DNA from: an uncultured Cohaesibacter sp.
Lineage (GTDB): Bacteria > Pseudomonadota > Alphaproteobacteria > Rhizobiales > Cohaesibacteraceae
Length of the DNA stretch: 64,000 nucleotides
Assembly: GCF_963676275.1 (NCBI RefSeq)
Contig: NZ_OY781091.1
Coordinates: forward strand, 248,001 to 312,000
Reading direction: 5' to 3'
The position numbers and the translations under genes are program-made. Of the stretch, positions 36,758 through 45,766 are shown in pieces; position 1 is the first letter of the stretch, and the number at the start of each line of letters is the position of its first letter. The notes below the pieces were generated by a model, which did not search any database, had not been told where the DNA came from, and was given only the letters and a program-made list of their open reading frames with translations.

Positions 36758-37846
36758 ATGGGCAAAATGGACAAAATGGACAGGGCAAGGGAACCGGTGG
36801 CGATGAAGGGTGAAGGCAAGCCCGGCCCGTTGTCATTGCTTGTCTTGACGGTGGTTGCGCTGGCTCTCTGGTGGGTCCTCTACAGCCAGCTCGTTCCTTT
36901 TGCTGAAATGGTGACCGGCCTCTTCCCTGTCGAACGCAACAGTCATATCGGCGAGGCCATTGCCTTCTTCTTTTATGACGTGCCCAAGGTGCTGATGTTG
37001 CTGACGCTCATCGTTTTTGCCATGGGCGTCGTGCGGTCATGGTTCAGCCCGGAGAAAACCCGCGCCCTGCTGGCTGGCAAGCGGCAAGGGCTGGGCAATG
37101 TTATGTCTGCCTGCCTTGGAATATTGACCCCATTCTGCTCTTGCTCGGCGGTGCCGCTTTTCATTGGTTTCGTGTCGGCTGGGGTGCCGCTCGGGGTGAC
37201 CTTTTCCTTTCTGATTGCCGCGCCGATGGTCAATGAAGTGGCGCTTATCCTGCTTGTCGGGCTCGTCGGCTGGAATGTGGCTCTGACCTATCTGTTTTTC
37301 GGGCTTGGCGTGGCCATTCTGGCAGGCTGGATCATCGGCAAGCTCAAGCTTGAAGGCTGGTTGCAGGATTGGGTGCGGGAAATTCACTCAGGAGCCAATG
37401 CGCCTGAGGGCGTGCAAGCAGAGGCGCTCTGCCTGTTTGATCGTTACCGGCTTGGCTATGTCGCGGTGAGGGACATTCTTGCGAAAGTCTGGCTCTGGAT
37501 CATCATCGGCATTGGTCTGGGGGCCATCATTCATGGCTATGTGCCTGAGGACATGATGGGCGCCATCATGGGAGGTGGCGCATGGTGGTCTGTTCCGGCG
37601 GCGGTCATCATGGGCATTCCGCTCTATACCAATGCCGCAGGGGTCATTCCGATTGTCGAGGCATTGCTTGGCAAGGGGGCGGCTCTGGGCACGGTGCTTG
37701 CCTTCATGATGAGCGTGATCGCGCTGTCCTTGCCGGAGATGCTGATTTTGCGTCAGGTGCTGACCTTACGTCTCATCGCGGTTTTCATCGCGGTGGTCGC
37801 CACTGGCATCCTCGCTGTCGGCTTCCTGTTCAACGCCATTTTCTAG
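36758..37846 (+). CDS. ArsP/DUF318-type permease
   Basis: 362-residue membrane protein of the two-fold repeated permease family that includes ArsP, an exporter of trivalent organoarsenicals. The first repeat has ILTPFCSCSAVPLFIGF with the CSC cysteines, the second MGIPLYTNAAGVIPIVEALL. About eight to ten helices. Start uncertain: ATG 36758 follows GAGG at 11 bases, while ATG 36737 overlaps the arsR stop. Directly after arsR and before a CxxC protein. Methylarsenite export is a reasonable guess; other permeases of this family move metals. Confidence 0.83.
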   Translation: MGKMDKMDRAREPVAMKGEGKPGPLSLLVLTVVALALWWVLYSQLVPFAEMVTGLFPVERNSHIGEAIAFFFYDVPKVLMLLTLIVFAMGVVRSWFSPEKTRALLAGKRQGLGNVMSACLGILTPFCSCSAVPLFIGFVSAGVPLGVTFSFLIAAPMVNEVALILLVGLVGWNVALTYLFFGLGVAILAGWIIGKLKLEGWLQDWVREIHSGANAPEGVQAEALCLFDRYRLGYVAVRDILAKVWLWIIIGIGLGAIIHGYVPEDMMGAIMGGGAWWSVPAAVIMGIPLYTNAAGVIPIVEALLGKGAALGTVLAFMMSVIALSLPEMLILRQVLTLRLIAVFIAVVATGILAVGFLFNAIF

Positions 37847-37885
37847 CAATGTGAAACCAGATGAATGATTAGGGAAGGAGGGCTT

Positions 37886-38122
37886 ATGAAAAAGGTCAAG
37901 GTTTTTGGTCCCGGCTGCAAACGCTGCGAGACCACAGCGCAAATGATGCGCGATGCCGCCAGCAGGCTCGGCATAGAGGCCGAGGTGGAAAAGGTGACGG
38001 ACCCCAAAGAAATCGCCATGGCGGGGGTGATGTCGACGCCGGGCATCTCGGTAGATGGCAAGCTGGTGCATTCGGGCGGCCTTCCCGATGAGGCCAAGCT
38101 CGAGGGATGGCTCAAGAATTGA
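37886..38122 (+). CDS. Small thioredoxin-fold CxxC protein (redox-active disulfide protein type)
   Basis: 78-residue thioredoxin-like protein with Cys11-Lys-Arg-Cys14 in FGPGCKRCETT and the cis-proline segment STPGISVDG. GGAGGG precedes the ATG. It lies 39 bases after the ArsP-like permease; this pairing is common and suggests that the small protein passes thiols, or a thiol-bound metal, to the permease. No signal peptide, so it is cytoplasmic. Specific role not established. Confidence 0.85.
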   Translation: MKKVKVFGPGCKRCETTAQMMRDAASRLGIEAEVEKVTDPKEIAMAGVMSTPGISVDGKLVHSGGLPDEAKLEGWLKN

Positions 38123-38152
38123 AACCAAGATGGGTCTTGGTGGGCAAGAAGG

Positions 38153-38182
38153 AAAGAGGCGGGCTTTGTCTGCCTCTTTCTG
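38153..38182. terminator. Hairpin between convergent CxxC-protein and AraC-type genes
   Basis: AAAGAGGC (38153-38160) pairs with GCCTCTTT (38172-38179). Short T-rich stretches occur on both strands (CTTT around 38163 and TTTC after it). Plausible bidirectional terminator. Confidence 0.5.
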
Positions 38183-38241
38183 CATTTGGGCCAGCCTGCA
38201 TGTGAGGCAGTCTTTATTCGACCATTCAGATTTGAAGCCAG

Positions 38242-39069
38242 TCAGTTCGTCCGGCGTGACCAGCTTTCGGCCCGCAAGCGGCGCGGCGACAGGCCATAGG
38301 CGCTCTTGATCTGGCGGGAAAAATGATTGGGCGTCTTGAAGCCCACCTCATAGGCGATCTGGCTGATTTGCTTGCCCGTATGGCTGAGCAGATGCGCTCC
38401 GCGCCGCACGCGCAGACGCCACAAGCAATCCAGCGGATTTTCGTCATAGGCGGCCTGATAGAGCCGGTTGAGATGCTGGGCGGAAAGGCCCGACAGCTCG
38501 GCTAGCAGCTTCATCGTGATGGGAGAGGCAAGATGATCCTCTATATAGCGCCGCACCAATTGCACCTGTGGCGGAATCCTGCCCGCCGTATCAAGGGTCT
38601 GGCGTCGCATCATCAGATTTTCCATCACCGCAATACCCAGAGCAGAACACATATCCTCCATGCCGGATTCAAATTCGGTTGGCAGGTCCGCGCCGATCTT
38701 GAGCAGGGAAACCGATGCCGGAGAGACATCAAGTGGGCCGCATCCGCGTGACAGATAGCCATAGGTGTGGCTGTCGAGTTGATCGGAAAGATACTGGCAC
38801 CAGAGCACATTGCTCAGATTGGCCGGGCCATACCGATATTCCAGCCGCTCCCGCGAAGCGATGAGGGCAACCTGCGGCGCTTCCATTGCAAAAACCGTAT
38901 CGTCGCAGCGCACCTCCACCTGCCCGACGCGCAAATAGATCGCCTCAAGCTGGTATCCCTTCATCGGCCCGAAAATTTCTCCGGCATGATAGGCCGTTTC
39001 TCCAAAGGCAAAGCGGGCATTGCTGCCGATCAGTTCCGCGATCGAGGGCTTGTCATTGTGCTTGTTCAT
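38242..39069 (-). CDS. AraC-family transcriptional regulator
   Basis: 275-residue regulator. The N-terminal cupin-like sensing region is about residues 1-150; the C-terminal AraC DNA-binding domain holds two helix-turn-helices (about 175-270), with LAELSGLSAQHLNRLYQAAYDE-like first and ISQIAYEVGFKTPNHFSRQIK-like second recognition regions. It is divergent from the first adenine-deaminase paralog with 208 bases between, so it probably controls the purine-type operon. The ligand is unknown. Confidence 0.88.
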   Translation of the reverse strand: MNKHNDKPSIAELIGSNARFAFGETAYHAGEIFGPMKGYQLEAIYLRVGQVEVRCDDTVFAMEAPQVALIASRERLEYRYGPANLSNVLWCQYLSDQLDSHTYGYLSRGCGPLDVSPASVSLLKIGADLPTEFESGMEDMCSALGIAVMENLMMRRQTLDTAGRIPPQVQLVRRYIEDHLASPITMKLLAELSGLSAQHLNRLYQAAYDENPLDCLWRLRVRRGAHLLSHTGKQISQIAYEVGFKTPNHFSRQIKSAYGLSPRRLRAESWSRRTN

Positions 39070-39277
39070 TTTGGGTATGTTGTAACGTGGCGATTTTGAA
39101 TGGGTTGCCGAAAAATTGGAATTTTGCCTGATTTTTAAGCATGTAGGGAAGGATACTATTGCCTCCCGACTAAAGCAATGTTCATTTGAGATATTATTTC
39201 AGGGCTTCAGACACGTAATTCCTGTTGAGCTCTCCCCGTTTCAGACAATATTTATGGGCAAACAGGAGAAGAGGCTA

Positions 39278-41044
39278 GTGAATCTCAGAGAATTGATCCG
39301 GGCCGGAAACGGCGACATCAAGGCCGATATGGTGATTACCAACGGCAAGCTGATCAACGTCGCCACCGCTGAAATCTACCCCGCAGAAGTCGCCATCAAG
39401 GAAGACCATATTGTCGCGATTGGCAATGTGGACCATTGCAAGGGACCCGAAACACGCATGCATGATGCCAACGGGCGCTATCTGGCGCCTGGCATGATCG
39501 ACGGGCACCTTCATGTGGAATGTTCCAAACTGTCGATTTCCAGCTTTGCCGATCTGGTCGTGCCCTATGGCACAACCTCGGTGGTTTCCGGTCTGGATCA
39601 AATCCTCGTTGTGGCCGGGCTTGAAGGCGTGCGCCATTTTCTGGACGAAGCCAATGCCAGCCCGCTGACGATCCATTGGGGCGCGCCCTGCAAGACGCCC
39701 TACACTATGCCGCGCTCGACCGTGAATCACTATTTCGGTCCCGATGACCACCGCGCCACCCATGAATGGCCCGAATGTATCGGCATCTGGGAAACCGTGC
39801 GTGAATTCATTCAGGAAGAGGATGACGATGTCATCGAGGCGCTGGAAATCGCCCGCCAGCACAAGCTGCCTGTCTTTGGCTGCTCGCCCATGTGCAAGGG
39901 CTCCAAGCTGGCCAGCTATGCCAGCGCCGGCATTCGCCTCGACCATGAGAGCTACGAGGTGACCGAGGCGCTGGAGAAAATGCGCAACGGCATGTTCATG
40001 CTCATCCGCGAAAGCTCGATCAGTCATTTTCTTGAAGAGAATATCCAGCTTGCCACCAAATATGTGCCACAGGCCGACCATCGCATCAGCTTCTGCACCG
40101 ATGATGTGGTCGCGACCGATGTGCTCAAGCGCGGTCATGTCGACAATATGGTGCGCATGGCAATCGCGGCGGGTGTACCGCCGATCGCGGCCATCCAGAT
40201 GGCAACCATCAACAGCGCCGTAGCCTGCCAGATCGACCACAAGGTGGGGCTCATCGCACCGGGACGTCAGGCCGATATCCTGCTGGTTGACAGCCCGGAA
40301 AGCTTCCGTGTCGAGCAGGTGATTGCCAAGGGGCGCTTCGTGGCTCAGGGCAATCGCATGATCGAGCCGGTGACGCGGCCCGAACGCCCGGCCCTGCTGA
40401 CCGATAGCATGAAGGTCGCGCCGGTCAAGGCCGAAGATATTCGGAAAATGTCCGAGGCCAGCAAGGTCAAGGTCCTCTCCATGAATATGTCGCTGGAAGT
40501 GCCCTTCGTGCGCAATCGCCGCGATGCGGTGCTGGATGTGGTCGATGGCGAAATCAAACCGGATATCGAGCAGGATGTGCTCTATGTCTGCGTTGTCGAG
40601 CGTTACGGCAAAACCAGCAACAAGCCTGTCGCCTTCGTTTCCGGCTTCGGCCTCAAATATGGTGCCATGGCAACATCCGCCGCGCCGGACGACAATAATA
40701 TCGTCTGCATCGGCACCAATGCCGAAGATATGGCCGCAGCCATAAACTGGGTGATTGCTGCGGGGGGCGGTCAGGTCTTCATTCGTGATGGTGAAGCGGT
40801 TGCAGGTCTGGAATTGCCGATCGGCGGCATCGTCTCCGACCTTGCGCCTGAAGCAATGGCACAAAGGGAACAGGCGCTGGATCAGGCCGCCCGCGACGCA
40901 GGTTGCCAGCTGGAATGGCCCTTCATGAACATGTTCGTTCTCTCGATCACTGCCATTCCCGATTATGCCATCACCGATCTTGGCGCTGTGGATTGCGTCG
41001 GTCTGAATATCTTCGATCCGGTGCTCGAAAGCATCGGGGAATGA
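39278..41044 (+). CDS. Divergent adenine deaminase-family amidohydrolase
   Basis: 588-residue amidohydrolase of the Ade family. The metal motif HLHVE is at residues 77-81, CTDDVV and the C-terminal SGFGLKYGA region are present. Two motifs that are constant in typical adenine deaminases are changed: DPHEIAN is replaced by SGLDQIL (about 104-110), and AHDSHN by APDDNN (469-474). The paralog at 45767 keeps both. So this protein probably deaminates or hydrolyses another purine-like substrate, or has lost activity. The GTG start at 39278 follows AGGAGAAGAGG; upstream in-frame starts have weaker sites. It leads an operon with a BMP-type ABC transporter. Confidence 0.82.
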   Translation: MNLRELIRAGNGDIKADMVITNGKLINVATAEIYPAEVAIKEDHIVAIGNVDHCKGPETRMHDANGRYLAPGMIDGHLHVECSKLSISSFADLVVPYGTTSVVSGLDQILVVAGLEGVRHFLDEANASPLTIHWGAPCKTPYTMPRSTVNHYFGPDDHRATHEWPECIGIWETVREFIQEEDDDVIEALEIARQHKLPVFGCSPMCKGSKLASYASAGIRLDHESYEVTEALEKMRNGMFMLIRESSISHFLEENIQLATKYVPQADHRISFCTDDVVATDVLKRGHVDNMVRMAIAAGVPPIAAIQMATINSAVACQIDHKVGLIAPGRQADILLVDSPESFRVEQVIAKGRFVAQGNRMIEPVTRPERPALLTDSMKVAPVKAEDIRKMSEASKVKVLSMNMSLEVPFVRNRRDAVLDVVDGEIKPDIEQDVLYVCVVERYGKTSNKPVAFVSGFGLKYGAMATSAAPDDNNIVCIGTNAEDMAAAINWVIAAGGGQVFIRDGEAVAGLELPIGGIVSDLAPEAMAQREQALDQAARDAGCQLEWPFMNMFVLSITAIPDYAITDLGAVDCVGLNIFDPVLESIGE

Positions 41045-41168
41045 ACGAGCGCCCCGCCTTATGGCCGGCAGGCAGGAAAGGCGGGGCAGCCATTTGCAGA
41101 TTTCTGAAGGAAAGGGCGTGCAAAAGCGCCGGACAAACGATAAGACCTTATCCAACCTGGAGAACAAG

Positions 41169-42179
41169 ATGAACATCTTTAAGAAGCTTGGCAGCGCTGC
41201 CGCAATGATGCTTCTGGCCACGCAAGTCCATGCCGCAGAACCGAGCAAACTGGGCATCGGCCTCATTCTGGCGACCGGTCCGGAAGCAGCATGGGATGCG
41301 ACCCTGATGCGCGATGTCGAAAGCATTGCGCAAGCAGCGCCCCACGGGCTGGATATTTCCTACAAGAATGTCAATGGTGTCTGGGGTGAAGATGCCGCTG
41401 ACGCCATGGAACTGATGGCCAAATCGGGCAAATATCAGATCATCTGGGCCCACAGCAGCTATTCCGATCAGGTCAAGGCGCTGCAGGAAAAATATCCTGA
41501 CGTGCTGTTCGTTGTGGTTGGCTCTGGCAATGAAGGCCTCGGGGGCAATGCCTACTGGGTCTACAAGCGTGCGCACGAACCCTCCTATCTGCTCGGGGTC
41601 ATGGCTGGTCGCCTGACGGAAAGCGATGTTGTCGGTGTTGTTGGCCAGTTTCCGTCCGAAGATGTGAATGACCAGATCAACAGCTTCTTTGCTGGTGCCC
41701 GTTCCGTTAATCCGGGCGTCAAGCGCAAGGTTGCCTTCATCGAAAGCTGGTATGACCCGGCCAAGGCCGAACAATTCACCAAGGCGCAGATTGCCGCCGG
41801 TGCCGACCTTACCTTCCAACTGGTCGAAAGCTTCGAGACTTGCGAGAAGGAAAAGATTCTCTGCTTTGGCAACTATGTTGACCATGGCGAAACCTCTCCG
41901 AAATCCGTCGTCGCCAGCGCGCTGATCTCATGGACCCCGGACCTTAACTGGATCATCGACGAATGGTATGACCATGCAGCCAATGGGGCCGCTTATGAGG
42001 GCAACAAGACCGAACATTGGTTCTCCATGGCCGAGGGTGGTTCTTCGCTTTCCGGCTATCATGCCTTCGAGGACAAATTGCCCGATCAGTTGAAGGGCGA
42101 GATTACCGATCTTTCCAGCCAGATCGAGGCTGGTACGCTGGCAATCCCTCTGGATCTGTCCCTGCCGACCTCTGACTGA
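41169..42179 (+). CDS. BMP-family ABC substrate-binding protein
   Basis: 336-residue periplasmic protein of the basic-membrane-protein (PnrA/BmpA) family, which binds nucleosides or nucleobases. The signal peptide ends in VHA near residue 20. Family features are the early GIGLILATGPEAAWD, IIWAHSSYSDQVKALQEKYP, and VVVGSGNEG. No lipobox cysteine, so it is soluble. The ATG follows GGAGAACAAG. Neighbours are two adenine deaminase-type enzymes and the matching ATPase and permeases, which points to adenine-like purines as cargo. Confidence 0.88.
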   Translation: MNIFKKLGSAAAMMLLATQVHAAEPSKLGIGLILATGPEAAWDATLMRDVESIAQAAPHGLDISYKNVNGVWGEDAADAMELMAKSGKYQIIWAHSSYSDQVKALQEKYPDVLFVVVGSGNEGLGGNAYWVYKRAHEPSYLLGVMAGRLTESDVVGVVGQFPSEDVNDQINSFFAGARSVNPGVKRKVAFIESWYDPAKAEQFTKAQIAAGADLTFQLVESFETCEKEKILCFGNYVDHGETSPKSVVASALISWTPDLNWIIDEWYDHAANGAAYEGNKTEHWFSMAEGGSSLSGYHAFEDKLPDQLKGEITDLSSQIEAGTLAIPLDLSLPTSD

Positions 42180-42186
42180 TGCGAAC

Positions 42187-42210
42187 GCGCCCCTGCGCCA
42201 GCAGGGGTGC
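42187..42210 (+). other. Stem-loop after BMP binding-protein gene
   Basis: GCGCCCCTGC (42187-42196) pairs with GCAGGGGTGC (42201-42210), ten base pairs with one G-T, four-base loop, starting 8 bases after the stop codon. No T-tract. Same placement as the other binding-protein hairpins. Confidence 0.65.
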
Positions 42211-42233
42211 CCAACTGCTGAAACGCTTCCTTC

Positions 42234-43760
42234 ATGCCCTTTATGCCTTCCACGACCATTCCAACGCTGCAGGTCAAGTCTCTGAGCAAGAGCTTTGGTG
42301 CCGTCACGGCCAATCACGATGTCTCTTTCTCGGTCGATGCCGGTGAGCTGCTATGTCTGTTTGGCGAGAATGGTGCCGGAAAGTCGACGCTCTCGGCCTG
42401 CCTAACCGGACTTTATCGCCCTGATGGCGGCGAAATCTTGCTCGAAGGCGCGCCTCTGCGTCTCACGTCGGCGGCAGATGCGATCCGGCATGGCATCGGG
42501 CTGGTTCACCAGCATTTCGTGCTGGTGCCCGATTTCACAGTGCTGGAGAATATCGTCGTCGGTTCCGAGACGGGGCTTTTTGTCGATTTTGCCCGCGCCG
42601 AAGCCAGACTGCGGCAGATTTGCGAAAATTACGGCATCGAGATCGACCCCAATGCCCGAGTGGCCGATCTCTCGGTGGGAGAGCAGCAATGGGCCGAACT
42701 CCTCAAGGCGCTCTATTTCGATGCCAAGCTGCTGATCCTTGACGAGCCGACTGCAACGCTGGATGTGGAGGGCTCGAAAAAGCTGTTTCGCATCATCGAC
42801 AAGCTCAAGGCCGACGGGGTTGCCCTCATCCTGATTACCCATTTTCTCGAAGAGGTGATGCAGGCCGACAGGGTGGCGGTATTGCGGCAAGGCGAGCTTG
42901 TCGGCATCAAACAGAGTGCCGAAACCTCGCCTGAAGAATTGACCCGCATGATGGTCGGGCGTGATCTGGAGCATCAGCAACGGCAGGCCATGACACTGGG
43001 TGCGCCCCGTCTGTTGCTCGATGGTGTAACCATACAGGGAACGGGCGACCGGCCCGATCTGGATGGGATAAGCCTGACTGTGCATGAGGGCGAAATATTC
43101 GGTATTGCCGGGGTGGCGGGCAACGGCCAGCGCCCCCTGATGGAAGTGATCGCCGGTGTCCGCCAGCCGTTGTCAGGCACCATTTCGCTGGACGGCACCC
43201 GGATCAATGACAAGGGAGCCCATGCCATCCAGAAAATGGGGCTGGGCCATATCCCCGAAGACCGCTTTGCTGAAGGCTTGGTGCGCGACTTCTCGATCGA
43301 GGAAAATCTCATTCTGGGCGAACATCGCGGAGCCTTCGCCAGAGGTGGCTTGCTCAATTTTCGCAAGATGGCGGAGAATGCCCGCAGGATGATCGCTGAC
43401 TTCAGCATATCGGCTCCCTCTGGCGAGACATTGGTCGGCAATCTCTCGGGCGGCAACGCCCAGCGGGTCATCCTTGCCCGTGAAATGCAGCTTGCGCATA
43501 AGGTGCTGCTGGCCAACCAGCCCACCCGCGGCCTTGATGTCGGCGTTATCGACTATATCCATAAATGTCTGTTTGCAAAGAAAGCCGAAGGTGTTGCCGT
43601 GCTGATCGCCTCCTCCGAGCTGGAAGATCTGATGAAGCTGTGTGACCGTATCGGGGTGTTGTTTCAGGGGCGGTTGATGGGCATTGTCGATGCGCGCCAG
43701 ACCAATCTGGAAGAAATCGGTCTGCTGATGGCCGGGCACCCATTGGAGAGTGCGGCATGA
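42234..43760 (+). CDS. Nucleoside-type ABC transporter ATPase, two-domain
   Basis: 508-residue tandem ABC ATPase as found with BMP-family importers (YufO/NupO type). The first domain has Walker A GENGAGKST at residues 44-52, LSVGEQQWAELLKAL as signature and LLILDEPTATLD as Walker B. The second domain is degenerate at Walker A (GVAGNGQRPL), normal for this class, with LSGGNAQRVILARE. It overlaps the next permease gene by four bases. In-frame ATGs at 42234 and 42243 are both possible starts. Confidence 0.9.
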   Translation: MPFMPSTTIPTLQVKSLSKSFGAVTANHDVSFSVDAGELLCLFGENGAGKSTLSACLTGLYRPDGGEILLEGAPLRLTSAADAIRHGIGLVHQHFVLVPDFTVLENIVVGSETGLFVDFARAEARLRQICENYGIEIDPNARVADLSVGEQQWAELLKALYFDAKLLILDEPTATLDVEGSKKLFRIIDKLKADGVALILITHFLEEVMQADRVAVLRQGELVGIKQSAETSPEELTRMMVGRDLEHQQRQAMTLGAPRLLLDGVTIQGTGDRPDLDGISLTVHEGEIFGIAGVAGNGQRPLMEVIAGVRQPLSGTISLDGTRINDKGAHAIQKMGLGHIPEDRFAEGLVRDFSIEENLILGEHRGAFARGGLLNFRKMAENARRMIADFSISAPSGETLVGNLSGGNAQRVILAREMQLAHKVLLANQPTRGLDVGVIDYIHKCLFAKKAEGVAVLIASSELEDLMKLCDRIGVLFQGRLMGIVDARQTNLEEIGLLMAGHPLESAA

Positions 43761-44827
43761 TCGAGATCACACCACGCGAAACGGTTGCCTACAAGGCGCG
43801 CATCGCCGCCTATATAATGGCGCTGGTGATGGGCTTTGCCTGCACGTCTCTTCTTATCTGGTTGAGTGGCGCCAGCGTTGCCGAGGGCTTCTCGGCGCTG
43901 TTCGAGGGCGCTGTCGGGTCCAGAGAAGCCATGTTGCAAAGCCTTGTGGCCGCAACGCCGCTGATCTTTACCGGCCTTGCCACCGTCATCGCCTATCGTG
44001 CCGAGGTCTGGAGCATCGGTCAGGAAGGGCAGGTCTTTGCCGGTGCCATGAGCGGCTATTTCGCCTCGCTCTATCTGGGCGATTGCCCGATGCTGGTTGC
44101 CGTACCCGTGATCATCATCGCTGCCATGATCGGCGGCGCGGCGCTGGGCATGCTCTGCGGCTGGCTCAAGAGCCGCTTCGCTGTCAATGAAATCATCTCC
44201 ACGGTCATGCTCAATTATGTCGTGGTCTATTTCCTCTCCTATCTGCTGGCCGGAGGCCCATGGACGGCAGCTGGCTCGACCTCCTATCACCAGACGGCCC
44301 TGCTGGCGGACAATTTCCACCTGCCGCTGATCAGCTCTGAGGCCAAACTGCATGTCGGTTTTCTGCTGGCCATAGTGGCCACCCTGCTGTGCTGGGCGAT
44401 TTTGAAATTCACGCCCTTCGGCTTTGAAATCCGTGCGCTGGGGGCCAACCCCACGGCGCTGCGCTTCAAGGGTGTCAATGTCGCCCGCACCATCCTCATC
44501 GTCATGGCCATCAGCGGAGCCCTTTCGGCGCTGGCTGGCGTATCGGAGATTTTCGGCGTCAATTACCGCCTCAAGAGCGATGTTCTGACCGGCCTTGGCT
44601 TTACCGGCATCATTGTCGGCATGATTGGCGGGCTCAATCCGCTTGGAGCCCTTGTCGCGGCGCTGCTGTTTGGCGCGCTGGAAAATGGCTCGCTCTATAT
44701 GAGCGTCCTCTCCGACATCCCGCCAGCGCTGGTGCCTGCCATGCAGGGTATTCTGCTGCTGTTTTTCCTCAGCGCATCTGTCATTGTCCGTTATCGCGTC
44801 CGCATCCGGAGGGCCAAACATGTCTGA
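43757..44827 (+). CDS. Nucleoside-type ABC transporter permease 1
   Basis: 356-residue BPD-type permease (YufP/NupP type) with about nine helices. Typical runs are AATPLIFTGLATVIAYRAEVWSIGQEGQ near residue 65 (shortened here to its start), FAVNEIISTVMLNYV near 138, and LTGLGFTGIIVGMIGGLNP near 275. The ATG overlaps the ATPase stop (ATGA), and its own end overlaps the next permease by eight bases, so the three are coupled. It partners with the 44820 protein to form the pore. Confidence 0.9.
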   Translation: MIEITPRETVAYKARIAAYIMALVMGFACTSLLIWLSGASVAEGFSALFEGAVGSREAMLQSLVAATPLIFTGLATVIAYRAEVWSIGQEGQVFAGAMSGYFASLYLGDCPMLVAVPVIIIAAMIGGAALGMLCGWLKSRFAVNEIISTVMLNYVVVYFLSYLLAGGPWTAAGSTSYHQTALLADNFHLPLISSEAKLHVGFLLAIVATLLCWAILKFTPFGFEIRALGANPTALRFKGVNVARTILIVMAISGALSALAGVSEIFGVNYRLKSDVLTGLGFTGIIVGMIGGLNPLGALVAALLFGALENGSLYMSVLSDIPPALVPAMQGILLLFFLSASVIVRYRVRIRRAKHV

Positions 44828-45752
44828 GCTGTTCTCGCCCGAAATCCTGATGTCGATCATGGTTGCCGCCATGGGAGGCGCAACGGTTATTCTGCTGGCC
44901 GCACTTGGTGAACTGGTCACCGAGCGCGCCGGTATCTGGAACATGGGCGTGGAAGGCACCATGCTGGTGGGCTGCCTGATTGCCTATCTGGTGATGGCCG
45001 AAACCGGCTCGCCCCTGCTTGCAGCAACCGCAGCCATTGGGGCAGGCATCATAGCTGGTGGTATCATCGGCTTCATGACAGTGAGCCTTCGGGTTGATTA
45101 CTTCGTCACCGGCCTTGGCTTCAATCTTCTGGCCAGCGGGCTGACCCTCTTTTGGTTCCGCAGCTTTGTCGGGGGTGGCAAGCCGCCGAGCTATTCCACC
45201 ATCGACACCCTGCCGATCCCGGTGCTTTCAGACATTCCGGTCATTGGCCCGATTCTGTTCGATCAGCATCTGCTGACCTATATCGCCCTGCTCTGTGTGC
45301 CGGTGATCGCCCTTTTCCTGCGCCGCACCACCTTCGGACTGGAGACACGCGCTGCGGGCGAGAATCCGCAATTTCTTGAAGCTAAGGGACTTTCGGTTTC
45401 TGTGCGCCAATATGCGGCCTTGCTGTTCGGTTCGGCCCTGACAGGGCTTGGCGGGGCCTTTCTGATGCTGGCCTTTGCCGACCAGTTCCGCCCCGATATT
45501 TCGGGTGGGCGCGGCTGGCTGGCCATTGTCGCCGTCATTGCGGGCAACTGGAAGCCTGTGCGCACCATGGTGGCGGTGTTGATCTTTGCCATTCTTGACA
45601 GTCTTGCGGTTCATGCCCAAGGTGTCGGGGTCGATGTACCCTATCAATTCTTTCTCATGTTGCCCTATGTGGCGTCCATCGGCCTGTTGATTTTGATCCG
45701 CAGTCGGTCCGGTCAGCCTGCAAAACTGGGCGTTCCTTATCTGCGACACTGA
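44820..45752 (+). CDS. Nucleoside-type ABC transporter permease 2
   Basis: 310-residue permease (YufQ/NupQ type) with eight or more helices. Signature runs are LGELVTERAGIWNMGVEGTML near residue 26, VDYFVTGLGFNLLASGLTLF near 95, and SGGRGWLAIVAVIAGNWKP near 227. The start at 44820 lies within the end of the preceding permease gene. The second adenine deaminase gene begins 14 bases after the stop, so transport and deamination are on one transcript. Confidence 0.9.
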   Translation: MSELFSPEILMSIMVAAMGGATVILLAALGELVTERAGIWNMGVEGTMLVGCLIAYLVMAETGSPLLAATAAIGAGIIAGGIIGFMTVSLRVDYFVTGLGFNLLASGLTLFWFRSFVGGGKPPSYSTIDTLPIPVLSDIPVIGPILFDQHLLTYIALLCVPVIALFLRRTTFGLETRAAGENPQFLEAKGLSVSVRQYAALLFGSALTGLGGAFLMLAFADQFRPDISGGRGWLAIVAVIAGNWKPVRTMVAVLIFAILDSLAVHAQGVGVDVPYQFFLMLPYVASIGLLILIRSRSGQPAKLGVPYLRH

Positions 45753-45766
45753 ATTCGGAGGTCTTT

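Noticed and set aside
39070-39277. Purine riboswitch before the adenine-deaminase operon
   Set aside because: I looked for the conserved purine-aptamer junction elements and saw none; a divergent AraC regulator is a simpler explanation.
39275-41326. 683-codon frame antisense to the divergent adenine deaminase gene
   Set aside because: Same artefact; the sense strand has clear amidohydrolase motifs. The similar frame at 45779-47131 was dropped for the same reason.
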